From the NCBI GenBank assembly GCA_000697355.1, contig JNEN01001227.1:186001-250000 (forward strand): a DNA stretch of 64,000 bases. The letters run 5' to 3'. How positions within the stretch are numbered: the first letter of the stretch is position 1; each line of letters starts with the position of its first letter. Origin of the DNA: Syncephalastrum monosporum B8922. Lineage: Eukaryota; Mucoromycota; Mucoromycetes; Mucorales; Syncephalastraceae. A model generated the notes under the pieces. It saw only the letters and a program-made list of their open reading frames with translations. It did not search any database and was not told where the DNA came from. Shown here one piece after another: positions 23,307 to 35,553 of this stretch. The translations under genes and the position numbers were made by a program.

Positions 23307-24179
23307 TCAGGCCTCGGGTGCCTCCCACCAAAGCCGATACAAAGATGTATACCTGTCATCTGGGTCAGAAGGGCTCTTGTCCCACGGCTTGTCAATGATG
23401 TAGTGGAGCACCTTGACCTGACTGAGGTCCCAAAGGTTAGGATGTAGGTAAGGTAGAGTCTTTAGCGCGTTGTAGGTATAGGGCAAAAGCTGCCAATGGC
23501 CAGCAAAGAACTCATTTAGAAAGTCTTGGTCGGGAAAGGGATATATGTTCAAGTCACGAACGCCGTACAGCCGCGCAAGCATGTTTTGGAAGGTGACGTG
23601 CGACGGTCGCAGCACGATCATCCCGCTGTTGAAGTAGTCCCGCCTGCCTTCGTCCATCGTTGTGTACGCACAGTTCTCTGGTGTCCTGCCCTTGCTGTGA
23701 GCAGGGTTGTATACAAAAAATCGTGTTTATGCTTACCAATCCGCCGGATATGCCTTTATTTTGTGAGGGTTGCATTTGCATGCGTAGCACGCCGCAATTT
23801 CACCCTTGCCGAGGTTCATCTTCATCAGTTCGTCCATATTTTGCAGCACGAGCATGTCCGCATCGAGAAGGACGAGTCGTTCATAATGATCGGCGACGTC
23901 CCATGCTGTCAACTTGGTCCAAGTATCTTCGAACCGCTGCGTAAAGTATTTGACTTTCCCACGCGGTTTGACAGGCGCCACTTCACGCAGGATACAACCG
24001 GCTTCCTTGAGCTTCTCGCGTGCGTCGTGAGAGACAGCCGGCGTATACAAGACGAGAAGAGGGTATGCCGATTGAACATGCTGCAGGCTGGCGGCGAGCT
24101 TCAATGCACCTTGGATGTACTTGTTTGTGCTTGTGAGAACCACGGCCCATGCTGCTTTATCGAGACTTTGAGCCACCAT
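23307..24179 (-). CDS. Glycosyltransferase family 8, glycogenin/galactinol-synthase-like
   Basis: Two exons (24179-23737 and 23694-23307) give 276 residues. The N-terminal Rossmann part reads AWAVVLTSTNKYIQGALKLA. The metal- and sugar-nucleotide-binding DxD is in RLVLLDADMLVLQN. FNSGMIVLRPS and the late HYIIDKPWDKS are typical GT8 elements binding UDP-sugar and manganese. There is no signal peptide or membrane segment, so it is probably cytosolic. Glycogenin primes glycogen synthesis, but related fungal proteins transfer other sugars, so the acceptor is uncertain. The intron breaks the codon in YPADC. An upstream in-frame Met would add 14 residues; the chosen start is the first Met before the conserved core. 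The gene is divergent from SEN34. Confidence 0.88.
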
Positions 24180-24366
24180 GAGTAAATCTTGAATAGAAAG
24201 GAATGACGAGGGATTTCGCAAGGATGTGTCATCTATCCATACAAATAGGGCCTCGGAGCGGACTTTCTGTGGGGAGTTCAGGATTTGGGAAGTTTGATGC
24301 CGTCAAATTGAACGAGTTGACGTGCTTGAAACCATTACAGTATCTGTCTTTTTTTTTTATCTTAAT
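24180..24366. promoter_or_regulatory. Divergent promoter between GT8 and SEN34 genes
   Basis: 187 bases lie between the opposed start codons. A poly-T run at about 24349-24358 lies just before the SEN34 start. No TATA box is clear. Confidence 0.5.
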
Positions 24367-25026
24367 ATGGCGGGCCTGGTCCAGATAAAATTATGTGGTA
24401 AGAAACCACTTGTTTTTACCACACAGGGTAAGTCTTTGGTTTATTCAATTACATAAGGTTCAAACACCTTTGGTTACTGTTGCAAGATGTCAAGCGGTTG
24501 AGATGCGATCTGCACATTGTCGGTGCGCTCATGGGCACGCTACCTCGCTTTCCTTTGCAAAACGCGTTTTTCGGGTTGCCTCTGCTCCTTATGCCTGAAG
24601 AGACGACCTTACTTATCAAGAAACGTAAGTGAGAGCCTTTTTTTTTTATAGACTCGCGCCTAAAAGGAGTTTGTGTTCTTAGACTTTGCGACCTGGGCAT
24701 CTGAAAATACGACTTGGACCTTCCCCAACACACCCCTTGAACAATGCCAGTACAACACCTTTGAATATTTATGGCAGCAAGGACTGTATGTAACGGCCGC
24801 GCTCAAATTTGGGGGCGATTATCTCGCGTACCCGGGCGATCCGATGCAATGCCACAGCCAATACATCGTTACTGTGCGCGGAGATAGGGAAGAGCCGCTC
24901 CTTCCAAGAGATATTATCAGCATGGGCCGTCTGGCCACCAATGTCAAAAAGACTTGCGTCATTTCTGCGCCTGACGCTTCCAATCAAGGAGTCGAGGTGT
25001 TTTCCGTGCAGTGGGCAGGCTTTTAA
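24367..25026 (+). CDS. SEN34: tRNA-splicing endonuclease subunit SEN34
   Basis: Catalytic subunit of the heterotetrameric nuclease that cuts the 3' splice site of intron-containing pre-tRNAs. Three exons (24367-24427, 24487-24624, 24683-25026) give only 180 residues, short for the family because the acidic linker found in others is nearly absent. The N-terminal domain reads RCDLHIVGALMGTLPR and NAFFGLPLLLMPEE. The C-terminal endonuclease domain has YLWQQGLYVTAALKFGGDYL, then YPGDPMQCHSQYIV with the likely catalytic Tyr and His, then LATNVKKTCV with the catalytic Lys. The start in exon 1 is set by the frame across a clean GTAAGT donor. It is convergent with the CLC gene, whose stop lies about 90 bases away. 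Confidence 0.93.
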
Positions 25027-25097
25027 TGGTCTAAAGAACAATGGAATACTATTATCATACAATGGTGGTAAGTGAATTAGAAGGGTGTGGAAGTTAT

Positions 25098-25118
25098 CAT
25101 CATCATCATCATCATCAT
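25098..25118. repeat. CAT/ATG trinucleotide repeat at the CLC stop codon
   Basis: Seven consecutive ATC/CAT units. Read in the CLC frame on the minus strand they are a run of in-frame TGA codons that includes and follows the stop. Confidence 0.9.
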
Positions 25119-28100
25119 GCACGTCGGCCGCTCATTTCGTGCACTTCAGACTGCGCATGGACCGGCATGTACTGCGACGTGCGTTGGAAGGCCCACGAGA
25201 AGAGTTTGCCAAACATCTCGGCGGTGCCTCGAGAATCGCTGCTGGTTTCGGCGCTCTCCATCAGGGCCATGTACTTGAGTACGTCCTTGACGGTCACCAG
25301 GCCAACCAACTTGCCGCGAAGCTCAAGGAGGATGACTCGAGGTCTAGATAGAAAAACTATCAATGGATACCCATAGATGGACAGGAAATAACATACCCTA
25401 GCTGCTTGAACATATCCATTACGATCTCGAGGTCCAGCTTGGGATGGACAGTGATAGGAGTCTATAAATAGTTTGTCAATCGGCCATGGTCCTTATTATC
25501 TGAGTGCTTGAACCTACCTGGTCGATGTAGGGACCAAAGTCCAGGGCTTCAGAGGACCCTTGTATGCGATAGTCCATACTGGATATGCTAGCGAACTGTT
25601 CTCGACTTTCATCGTCATCTGGCTTAAATTGACACAACGTGCTCGCGTGGGCCTTGTTCATGGTTTTGGCTTTGTCTATACAAGGGATTAGTCTGTGGTC
25701 TGTTTGGACGAATCATCCATACCGAGCAGATACATCAGTTCTGATCGACCAATGTAACCCACAAGAGTCATGTCCTGCTTGTCTTGAATGACAGGGAAGC
25801 CACGGTACATGGTATCATGGATCAGGTCCTCTGTAAGTTGCACAAAGTGAGAAAACGACCTCATGCCCATGTCGATGAAACGTACCTAGTTCAGAGAATA
25901 GCATACCAGAGGCATAAATGACGCTCATATCCTTTTGCATAACGTGTGACACTATATGGACAGGATAAGTTTGACCAAAATTTTAGTTCAGGATGATACA
26001 AACCAGGTACGCCAAACGCGTGATCTTCTGCATCCAGGAAAGGATACCCTCCCAACCGGATGTAGCGGTCCGCGATGCCTCCTGTACCGAAGCGATCACC
26101 CACAGCACGCGTCACCATGAGGGCAATCTATATGCACAAGTCAATGGGCACGATCTTGCAATTTCTCGCTCCACTAACCATGGTAGGCAGAATATAGGTA
26201 ATCTGGCCCGTCAGCTCGAACATGATGACCACAACGGAGACTGCTGATTGTTAGAAATAATTGTGCTAGTATCGCACTAAAACATACCTGTGATTTTCAT
26301 GACACCGCTAAGAAACGATCGCAGGATTAATCACTGACCCATAGGAACTTTTTTGTAACTTACCAGAGTGCGGCTGCTGCGCCTAAAAATGCATATGTTC
26401 CAGGCGTGATACACTGTTATCTTTGAGTGTGCGTGTCATAGTCATGCACTGCAGCCCACTTACTGGTACATCTGGTTTGCAAGACGAAAACAAAAAGAAC
26501 TCGGGATCGTTTCTATACTCGTTTTAGCTTTTTCGTCGGCGATATTGAGCAGAATGCGCACTCTTGCCAAGATTTTACAAGGAGACCGACCATACGGCCA
26601 AACGTCGCGCCAATGGCCATAGAAGGAACAAAGATACCGCAAGGCACCTAGAACTCGAGTGAGTGAGAAGTAACACATCCAGATTTTTCCACATACTCGG
26701 CACCCGTAAGATACGATGGTCAACAGCGTACGCAGGATCGTGGCCACCAGTAGGAGGAGTACCACGCGACCAACTTGGTTTTCCCTGATATAAAGGTGAG
26801 CACACGTGCTCCGTTTCTCGGATGTCGACTTACTGGCAAATTCCATAGTAATCTTCGCCATCGTTACCTTCGCACTCGCGGAAAAGAATACCCATAATCT
26901 CAGTCATATCGATACGCATGAAGACGTTCGGGTATGCAATGAAGGCAGTGACAAGCGCGAGTACAGCAGCCTCATATATGGGATGATTCTTGAGCACCGT
27001 TTTCCGAAAAGTGGCAACCATGACGTTATACTTGATGACAAACGCACCATACAGGCCCTGAAATACACATCCGCTGAGGATATATCCCATGCTTTCCTAT
27101 CTTTCATACTTACGCCAAAGATACCAATGATGATGACGAAAAGATACTCAAACGAGTGCCATTCACGATCATAGCTGACCTGGAACAGGACCAATTTGCC
27201 GGTCCGGAAAGGGTTCATGGCCTGCAAAACAATGGTGGCGATCATGGCGCAGAAGAAGCTCTTCCACATGGTGCGGTTCGCAAAGGTCGACATCATTTCC
27301 TCCAGGGCAAACAAGACACCTCCGATGGGCGAACCGAACGCGACCGCCACGCCGGCTGCACTCGAAGCCGTCAAAATTTCACGCATCTCCACTTCATACA
27401 GAAGAAGCACGGTTGAGCCCAAGAACATCCTTGTTATCTCTGTAGAGCTTTACCTTGACTTGACCTGAATTTTCGAAAACTGCGGGATATCACATTGCCG
27501 ACGCAGCACGCCATGTGGACGGATGGACCCTCTTTGCCAATCGACAAGTTGGACGCAACAGCCATGGTCTGCACTCAAATTGAAGTTAGCCTGCCCTCTT
27601 TGGTTAGCTCTGATAGACTTACCAAGCCCACACTCTTCATGAGCAGAGTCCAGCCGCCCAAAAAGCCCTTCATGACAAAGCCCGCTAGAATGGGTCGCTT
27701 AGCGATGATGACCCCTTCCAGTAGAGCTTACCAATGATGCATTTAATTTCCGAAATGCCGGATCCAGCGGCATACGGTGCCAAAGACTTGACTAGGTAGG
27801 CGCACGTCGTAGCAAACAGTGTCTATGTAGACGGAAAAGAGATGAGTAGCAGCCTCTCTTTGTTCCTGCTGGAGACTTACAGCCCAGAGGATGTACAGCA
27901 GCCATTTGATGACAAAGACATCGGGGCCCAGCCCGACCACTTGACTCCAGTACGTCCAATACTCACATCCGCCGTCTGTTTAAGCAGAAGTGAGTAGAAG
28001 AGCTCTGATAATCATGCGTATTTCAATGCCCTACCATGGCCTTCGATTTCCCAGCAGCAATACTTTTGATTGAGCCACCATGCAGTAGAGCAATAGCCCA

Positions 28101-28516
28101 GCTTGATATCGGAAAGCCAGTCGGTCACAATAGCAATAAGGGCCGAATTGACGCCAATCGCAGCACCTGTCGTTTGATGAGCGCCACTTGTCATCCGAGA
28201 TTGGGATACACAAGACAATGAACAACATACCGACGAGAGAAACGACGATCCAGGTTTGGGTCGTCTCAAAGGTCATCTTCCACCAGCCACGCCAAGAATG
28301 ATCGTTTACATTTTGGGTGTGTACGGTAGATTGGCGGTAACGTTCCAAGGTGGCGTCCTTCACCCAGTCTAATCAGGGAGGGGGGGCAGGGTTCCAATGA
28401 GGTTGAACAGGGGTTGAATCGCGCGTATAACAAAGTTTACCAATGGTACTGAAGTCCTCATAGCGACGAATTTGAGCGAGTTCCTCCTCTGCAGGCGGCC
28501 GCGAGCGATTCGCCAT
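25115..28516 (-). CDS. CLC-type chloride/proton antiporter with CBS domains (ClC-3/4/5, Gef1-like)
   Basis: Multi-exon membrane protein of roughly 780 residues that exchanges chloride for protons, probably in endosomal, Golgi or vacuolar membranes. Selectivity-filter motifs are GSGISEIKC, then GKEGPSVH with the gating Glu, and GSPIGGVLFALEEM with the internal proton Glu, all typical of ClC-3/4/5 exchangers rather than channels. INPF is replaced by MNPFRTGKLVLFQV, as in the subgroup. The C-terminal part has two CBS modules (about 25960-25690 and 25480-25180), ending VILLELRGKLVGLVTVKDVL. The start Met is followed by a cytosolic region (MANRSRPPAEEELAQIRRYE), and the second exon opens with DWVKDATLERYRQ. 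More than ten GT-AG introns are needed. I did not resolve every exon junction. Confidence 0.9.
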
Positions 28517-29321
28517 GACCTCGTGTGTTGGTATTGGGGGAAGAAGAGATAAAAATAGTAAGCAGAGTAAGTAACGTCCCTGACTCTCTATACACCATAG
28601 GTCTGCATTTGTCGCTATTTCAACTCACCCATTAACGCGTCGGCTTTATGTTGTTCCGTTGGATAAATCACTCAAAAAGGCAAAATACATTAAAGAGCTA
28701 AAATCAGTCGATTTCGTGGTACCCGAGATATGCTTTTCTGACTTGGACTAAGCGCCTAGTCTCCATCGACTTGCTCGAGTGCAGCTTCTTTGCTATGTAT
28801 GGGGCATAAAATAGCCTACTTGGCACGCCGCAAGAAAGAGGATTCTGGAAAAATACCGAATAATGCGCGAATGTCACCAACCATGGCTCAGTTTACAAAG
28901 AGTGTGAAAGGTAGGATTAACAGTAAGCGGTGTTGATTCCGTCACATGCCGCTGGCTCTATGCACATACATGTGTCTACAATTAATTGAGGGCAACAGCT
29001 CAATACCATGCTAGTGCGTAGATTTGGTGTTCATTCATGTATGCAAAGTCTATGTGTGCTGCTCATAAAGATGAGACCATACAAGTGCCTGCTCACGGTG
29101 CGATGCTCAACGACGCATCAGCAAGTGTTCTCGTCCTACTATTCATAGCTCTGGCTTGCTCAATATGTCTCATTTGTAGAGAAAATATAAAAGTAGCTGT
29201 GCACGGCGCGCCTACCAATGCGTCGTATCCTCAACATTGCCTAAAGTTCTGTCCGCAATACTGACGGAGGAAGACCGTTCAGTGAAGTCTCACTTTCAAT
29301 TAATGATTAAAGGTTAAATAA
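28517..29321. other. Spacer with one doubtful small ORF
   Basis: Promoter of the CLC gene and 3' flank of the P-protein gene. A 75-codon plus-strand frame (29037-29264) has a possible membrane segment (VLVLLFIALACSICLIC) flanked by two similar segments (VPAHGAMLNDAS and VAVHGAPTNAS). No family is recognised. Confidence 0.4.
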
Positions 29322-30733
29322 CTATTCAGGGCGCTGGTTGGGGAAGCTACCGAGGACAGCAACATCAAGGCAATACTGCTCCAGGTCTTTGACCGCCTTT
29401 TGGACACGGTCGCCGTCTTGGTGGCCTGAGCATTCTACATAAAAGACATAATGCCAGGGTCTCAGACCGCTCGGGCGTGAGTCAATCTTGTACAGATTCA
29501 GATCATAGTCCTTGAACACCTTGAGACCATCGCACAAAGCACCAGGCTGCCGATGGTCGACCGTGAAACGGATCAGGGTATGATCGTCTGCCGTGGCATT
29601 ATCGCTCGATGTGCCGATAATAAGGAAGCGGGTGGTGTTGGCTAAAAGTGTGGTTGGCAACCTTGTTTCTTATATCTCCCTCTTTGCTACTTACCCGCAT
29701 CATCTTCAATGTCCTTGGCCAACACGTCGATGCCATACAGGTCGCCACAAATCTCACTACAAACAGCCGCTGCGCCTTGCTCAGACGCAGCCTGTTCTGC
29801 TGCTTCGGCCGTAGATTTGACAGGCACTTGCTTGGCGTTAGGCAGGTGTTCACTGAGCCACCGCTGCGTCTGGCCGAGACCCTTCCATGAATGCGTCTCA
29901 GCAGAAAGTGGTGCAAGAACGCGTTAGGGCTTACCTGAGGATGAGAATATACTTTGGTGATCTTTTCCATCTGGCTGTTGGAAAGCAGGCATTGGTGGAC
30001 CGTGAGATAAGTCTCCGCACGGACGCGGACGCTCGTCTTGTTGAAACGATCCAAAGTCTCGACGACGGTGCCAAAGGTAGAGTTTTCAAAAGGCACGATA
30101 CCATAAGTGGCTTCCTTCTTCTCTACCGCATCAAAGACGGCTACATGGGAGTGAGACTACGAGCTATCGTTGCAAATGCTATCATATACCTGAAATCTGT
30201 TTCTGAGGGACGTAAGCAACACTGTCGCCTAGGCGCTGATATGCCGCTTGATGCGAGAATGTGCCGGGAGGACCCAGATAGGCGACCGACACATCCTTTT
30301 GGAGTGCGATCGAGGCCGACATAATCTGAGACGATGTGAATAAGAGTAACAACGGGCAAAGGCCTTGAGACATACTTCACGGAAGATTGCTTGTAGGGAA
30401 TCGTTGTTCAGAGGGCCTTGGTTGAGGCGCTCGAGCTTGAGGAGAATATTTAGCTTTCAGAAGACACCGACGTCAGTACCACACCTTTTTATACACTTCT
30501 TTCTCGCGACCGGGCATGTACACGTGCAGCTCAGAGGTATCTTCGGCCGTGTTCCTGAACAGACGACTGTGAGCAATGCCGTTCGATTCGAACGAATGAA
30601 AGACGTACTTTCCACGGGCCTTACGCTTGGCAGCACCAATGTTGAGCGAGACCTGAGCACGCTCATTGAGAATATCGACAATGGTTGAATCGAGGGAGTC
30701 AATGCGCTCACGCAAAGAGGCGAGATCTGACAT
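29322..30733 (-). CDS. Bifunctional chorismate mutase / prephenate dehydratase (P-protein)
   Basis: Catalyses chorismate to prephenate and prephenate to phenylpyruvate in phenylalanine synthesis. Seven exons (30733-30609, 30554-30485, 30435-30376, 30325-30190, 30140-29935, 29881-29695, 29641-29322) sum to 367 residues. Residues 1-90 are an AroQ-type chorismate mutase (LRERIDSLDSTIVDILNERA, then YMPGREKEVYKK and LNQGPLNNDSLQAIFREIM). The dehydratase follows with VAYLGPPGTFSHQAA, IVPFENSTFGTV and the catalytic TRF motif in NTTRFLIIG. The C-terminal ACT domain contains LYKIDSRPSGLRPWHYVFYV, corresponding to the phenylalanine-binding ESRP motif. Length and arrangement match proteobacterial P-proteins; well-known fungi such as yeast use separate enzymes (Aro7, Pha2). 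The seven in-frame introns show it is a resident nuclear gene, not contamination. Confidence 0.93.
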
Positions 30734-30952
30734 GGTTCGAGAGAATAAAAGTGACAGGCGTGCGAAGCAAGAGTGCGGGTTTACAAATGTCCGCCAGAAG
30801 GCGATGATTGATATTCAAGTCACACTGCATGCATCCATCTTAACTTGTCAGACACTGCATTTTTTTAAGGTATTAAAGATAAGATACACTCTCTGTTACT
30901 ACTTGTACATTCCTACGAGTAACTTACTACTGGTCGCAAAGTCGTCGATTAT

Positions 30953-32498
30953 CTACTTCTTCTCCCAGGACTTATCAAAGCCAACGCCATCAAAGAACCA
31001 TTCGCCATTCACCTCAAGATTCATCCGAGCAACGTTAAGCCATGCCTTCTCATAAGAAGCCTGGAACTTGTCATGGCCATAGATTATCTGTCCAAGCGCA
31101 CAAGCACGAGAGACTTTGATCGTGTGCGGTTCCTCGGCCTTGATGCTACGGTCAAAGATATCGAGCCAAGGATTCTCCAACGACGCTTCGTTTTCTCCTT
31201 GGCGATAGTTGAGGAGTTCCTCCACCCGCAACTGAGGTCGACCACGGGAGATGAAGTAGGTCAAGGTGGCGATAGCATGTCCCTGGAGGAGCAAGACTCC
31301 TTCACGCGGTGTCAGCTGGGGCAAGAGCGTGTGGATGGCGTGGATCGACGTCAAGGCGTGCATGAGGAAGAAATCCAGCTTGACATCTTCACCACGAATG
31401 CCGCTCGCACCGAGCATCACTACGGCTGCTGCAAAGAGGTCCTTCAAACCTTGCTGTACACCAGCAGGATTTTCTGTGCAATGCAGGAAAACGGTCTCAG
31501 ATGATGGATCTGCACGTTTACTGCCCTCCTTTTCCTTACCTTGAATGGTCCAACTGCCAGCTGCATCCTTGACCTTCTTGGTCGCCACTTCGCTCCGAAT
31601 CGTCGCGTCGAACTTGTTCGGGTTGTCATACGTAACGATGCCATCCAACTCTTTGTCTTCACGGAGAGCGTTCGCCAACTTGAGAATCGGGTTGTTCTCT
31701 AACGCCTTCTGGAGATCAAAATCGACATCATCCTTGGCTATAGGATCAGGTTTCCCATCCTTGCTCCCAAAGCCTACACGGCTCGCAAATTCGCTTGTGA
31801 CCTGTGACATCATGTCGCGTGCGGTGGAGGCGGCGTTAGCGGCGGGTGCGGGTATCTTGTAATCCTGGACGTTCTGCAGTTTAGGGATCTGCGAGAAGCG
31901 CGCTTCTGTGCACGTAGCCATGGCCAGGCCCTCCGCAGCCAAACCAGGGAGATCAAACTCGACAGCATAGCCAAGGTGGATGATGGGGTGGAAAGCGCCA
32001 CCGAGCGTACGATTCAGCATGTCTGTACTAAAGACATAGCGTCGAATCGTTGGGATCATACCGTTGCTTTTGATCTCGTTGCTGAAAAGCTGCAAATAGC
32101 TTGCATATGCTTCACGTTTACCGAGATCGGACTGGAAATTGCTGCGCGTCAACTCGTGCTTGAGCAGAGGAGGCATCTGGCGCTGGTAGGATGCGTGACT
32201 GTCATAGATCTGTTGTAGACGTTGCGGCGACGCGCCCCAGCTGTAGGCCGCCAAAAAGTGGTGCGTAAGATGGCTAGAGAACCGAAGAAGACGAATGGTT
32301 ACACAACCAGAATCATTTCCGGGGGCGTGAAACGTACTTGTGGAAGCCCTTCTCGTTGAAAAAGATATTATGCTCGCGGTGGTTCTTAAGCAGCAGATCT
32401 TCGGCCAGCTTACGAGAGGCAGGTGAGATACCCGGAAGCACTAAAGCATAATCGCTGGCTTTGGCGGGAGTGATGAGTCGAAAAGGTGTAGTGGACAT
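30953..32498 (-). CDS. Questin-oxidase-like protein (AflY/DUF4243 family)
   Basis: Two exons (32498-32338 and 32273-30953) give 493 residues. The split segment joins as EKGFHNHLTHHFLAAYSWGA, containing the conserved His-rich NHxxHHxLA element of this family. HPIIHLGYAVEFDLPGLAAEGLA and FFLMHALTSIHAIHTLLP carry further conserved His residues. Characterised fungal members are Baeyer-Villiger-type oxygenases in polyketide pathways, but many relatives stand alone with unknown substrates. No polyketide synthase or other cluster gene is seen nearby, so a secondary-metabolite role is not supported here. No signal peptide is evident. The start is the Met of MSTTPFRLITPAKASDY; longer in-frame upstream sequence looks like leader. 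Confidence 0.82.
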
Positions 32499-35477
32499 GT
32501 TTGTAAGAAAGAAAGGATGAGAACCGACTATCAATGCGTGAGATCTTTTATGCAAGTGTGTTGCGTCACTCTTTCGGGTGATGGTCATTTTGCGCGGAAC
32601 ATCGGCAGAGGTCCGACGTCGACGTGGGATGTATTTCACAGGCGTTTTGATTTCATCCAATCATCATCGAGCTTATTCAGCATCTGCCCTACATTTCCTT
32701 TAGTTGACTGACATGATGCATGGAACAATTCTTTATCCTATTCAATGCAAGCCAGCCTTTTGGGCGCAAAATTGTATGACTATGATGCTTTGTACTATTC
32801 AAATAACACATTACACTACGCGTAAATATATTCTTCAGAGTGAGCTACCTGCCAAAGCATATTGATCACGTGCTAGATTATTCGTAATCGACTCACACCA
32901 ATGGCAGTTGTAGCACTACAAGTTGCAAGTTGAGAGGTGTCAATAAGTGATTCGGCATCGAAATTATCCGAGGCCGTTTTCTAATCGGGTAAGATTGCTC
33001 ACAAGAGGAGCGTTTGATTTATCACAGACCTCGAAATGGAGATTGTTTGTATTGTAGAACCAAGTCCCTGTCTGTAGCACTACTGTCGCGACAGAATGAA
33101 CGCAAATTAAGAGAAGGAACTTTAATTTAGAGTAGAAATGATGAAGCAAATGAAGATTCAATGTTTTTAATAGTAGATAGACAAACATATGGCGTCCCAT
33201 CTGGTCACGTTTGTGGTTCTGTGTGTGATAGACAGATTGACAAGTTAAGCCCTAAGTATAGAACCAAATGACAAGCAAAGATAAAACACTTCATTGTAGA
33301 TTGCCGATAACCCGATGAAAAGGAGCTTGGAAAGAGACCATTAGATAGTACTGAGACGCTTCGGCACATAAAGTTGGTAGCGACATGAACTATCGCATTT
33401 TTTGATTGTCATCGGAAATATGTGAGTGGCACAAGTACAATGCTTACTACTTTCTTCATCTTTGTTTTACTATATCCAAGTAAACAAAATCATCTGATCG
33501 ATAAACAGTATAGCTGACTTACGCTGCGCAAAGGACTCTTTCTATGAAACAATATCATTGAACGGAGTATCACCGACGCTAAGGTTTGTATTAAGACTTT
33601 GCAAATGAAGCCTTCTATAAGCATCATCCTCCGATTGTACGGCCTTATCATGAAGCAGCTTAGCGTGGTGGAGTATACAGTACATGCGTTTTAGATGAAT
33701 CTATGACAGACGTCGATGATGTTATTATAATTCATGCGGTCTAAGAAAGCATTTAATCTTTAATATTGCGTTTTCGTATTTAAATGGAATTGTTGTGTAA
33801 CATTTTCGTATCGTAGTAGCAAATGAAAGATTGGTGAGTATACCGGTAAAAGAGCTTTCGCTTATGCGATTCTGTCATACTTCGTTGTCGATGAAGCACA
33901 TTAAAGTATCCCTACCCTACCTTACAATAGTAGCACCGTTGACGATGTATATTGAGTCTTTGTATATATAGCACTGCAGCATCACTTTTAGACATGCTAT
34001 TGTATTTTACGTACACACCAACGACAAATGGTTGCAAAACTCCATGATCTCAGGCAAAATAAAATATGTTTAGATAGCTTCAGTTAAAAGAAGACGGAAC
34101 ATGTGCGAATGCAATAATCTACAGCAGCACGATGGATCTGGTTTAGTAATTTCCCAAAGGAATATTTGACGGTACGCAGACATCTTTCTATATCAGCTGA
34201 CACGTCTACGTCGACTCGGACGCTCAATATGCATTTTCCGGATCCCATTATTTTACGCAGGACTATTATTCTATGTAGTAAATGGGGTTGTGGGGTCATT
34301 AGGCTCTAATATTCCGAATACACCTTGGCATATAAATCTTTCATATGATATCCTCTTTTTATGATAATGCCCAAACCGCTGTTTCTCGATGACTGAAGTG
34401 CATCTTTAAATATGACAGAATGTTCTGCATATATCTTCATGTAGTAAGATATCAATGTAGTCTGATTCGAGCGACCTCAAATAGGTCATATGTATGTACG
34501 CAGGTGCTGAAGTTAAATAGGTCTACTTGTATATAAGAATGTCATAACTTGATTGTTGGGACTGATGAGCTAATCGTATGCAATACAACAGGCTTTTTTC
34601 ATATCGCTTTCACATGAAGATCAAGTTTTCAGATGACACCAACATTGACCATTCATTATCTATAATTATAAAGCCGACAATGAGTAGCACGACAGTACGT
34701 ACGTACATAAAACGTTCCCAGGCAGTCGGTTTACTCTGCTGTTTCGAAATAAATAATACTGTTTGGACGACGTTCCTTCATTGATAAGTGTAGTTTCTGT
34801 TCTTCTTGACGGTCGTATATGGACAACAGCGATTTATAAGCACTTCTTCCATGTAAATTTACTATAGCACTTCATTCAAACAGCTATGTACTCTTTTGCA
34901 TCAAGGAATAAGCTTACCAACCATGTCGCACAAGAAATATCTGCGGGGAATTTTTCATTCAACCTTATTGATTTAAGCTATTCACCCGTATACCCGCCGT
35001 TGTCCAGTCTTAAGAATAGTACCTTGATTCCTAAATGGAATATTTGAACAGTAGTAGATGTAAAAAGCATGATAGAACTCCAATAAGGCATCAACACTGT
35101 ACCATCAGGTCTGAGATACCCGCCATTGAGACAAAGCTACGAAAAAGAGCAAGATTGAATTTTTAAGTTATGGATGGCGACTACGTGCTTGTTCATGAAG
35201 CACATGCGCATTGAAGATACATCGCTGAACGCACCGTCACTCTGGGAAGCGTTTAATTGGCGCGGGAAAGCATATTGCTCAGCGGAAAGAGCAACTTAAA
35301 TTTTGTGATCTATATGCTTCGGTCATATGCGATGGGAACACACATGTTGTAAAGATGTACACAGCTTTTTTTTTTTTTTTAAAGAAAAAAAAAAAGAAGC
35401 TGAAGAAACATTTGATTTTCGCGGCGGAGCTCGTTTTGTTAATAGCAGCATTTCACGACGACGACGTTTGGAGCAAG
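32499..35477. other. 3-kb AT-rich gene-poor tract
   Basis: No supported gene. Frames are short and show no domain. The tract is clearly richer in A/T than the flanking genes. A poly-T/poly-A inverted pair at about 35368-35396 can form a hairpin upstream of the lipase promoter. Confidence 0.55.
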
Positions 35478-35485
35478 TATAAAAT
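35478..35485 (+). promoter_or_regulatory. TATA box of lipase gene 1
   Basis: TATAAAAT lies 76 bases before the lipase start codon, a normal spacing for a regulated, strongly expressed fungal gene. Confidence 0.65.
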
Positions 35486-35553
35486 ATGATGCGAAGAGTT
35501 AGTCGATACCACATTCAGTATCGAATTACAAAAAGCCAGTACTCTTCCTTTCA

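Noticed and set aside
29322..30733. P-protein considered as bacterial contamination
   Set aside because: Six in-frame spliceosomal introns and flanking fungal genes show that it is native to this chromosome.
31073..31862. Plus-strand frames opposite the questin-oxidase gene
   Set aside because: They are antisense shadows of the long minus-strand coding exon.
30953..35553. Questin-oxidase-like gene plus nearby lipase as a secondary-metabolite cluster
   Set aside because: A 3-kb gene-free gap, no synthase, and ordinary housekeeping neighbours.
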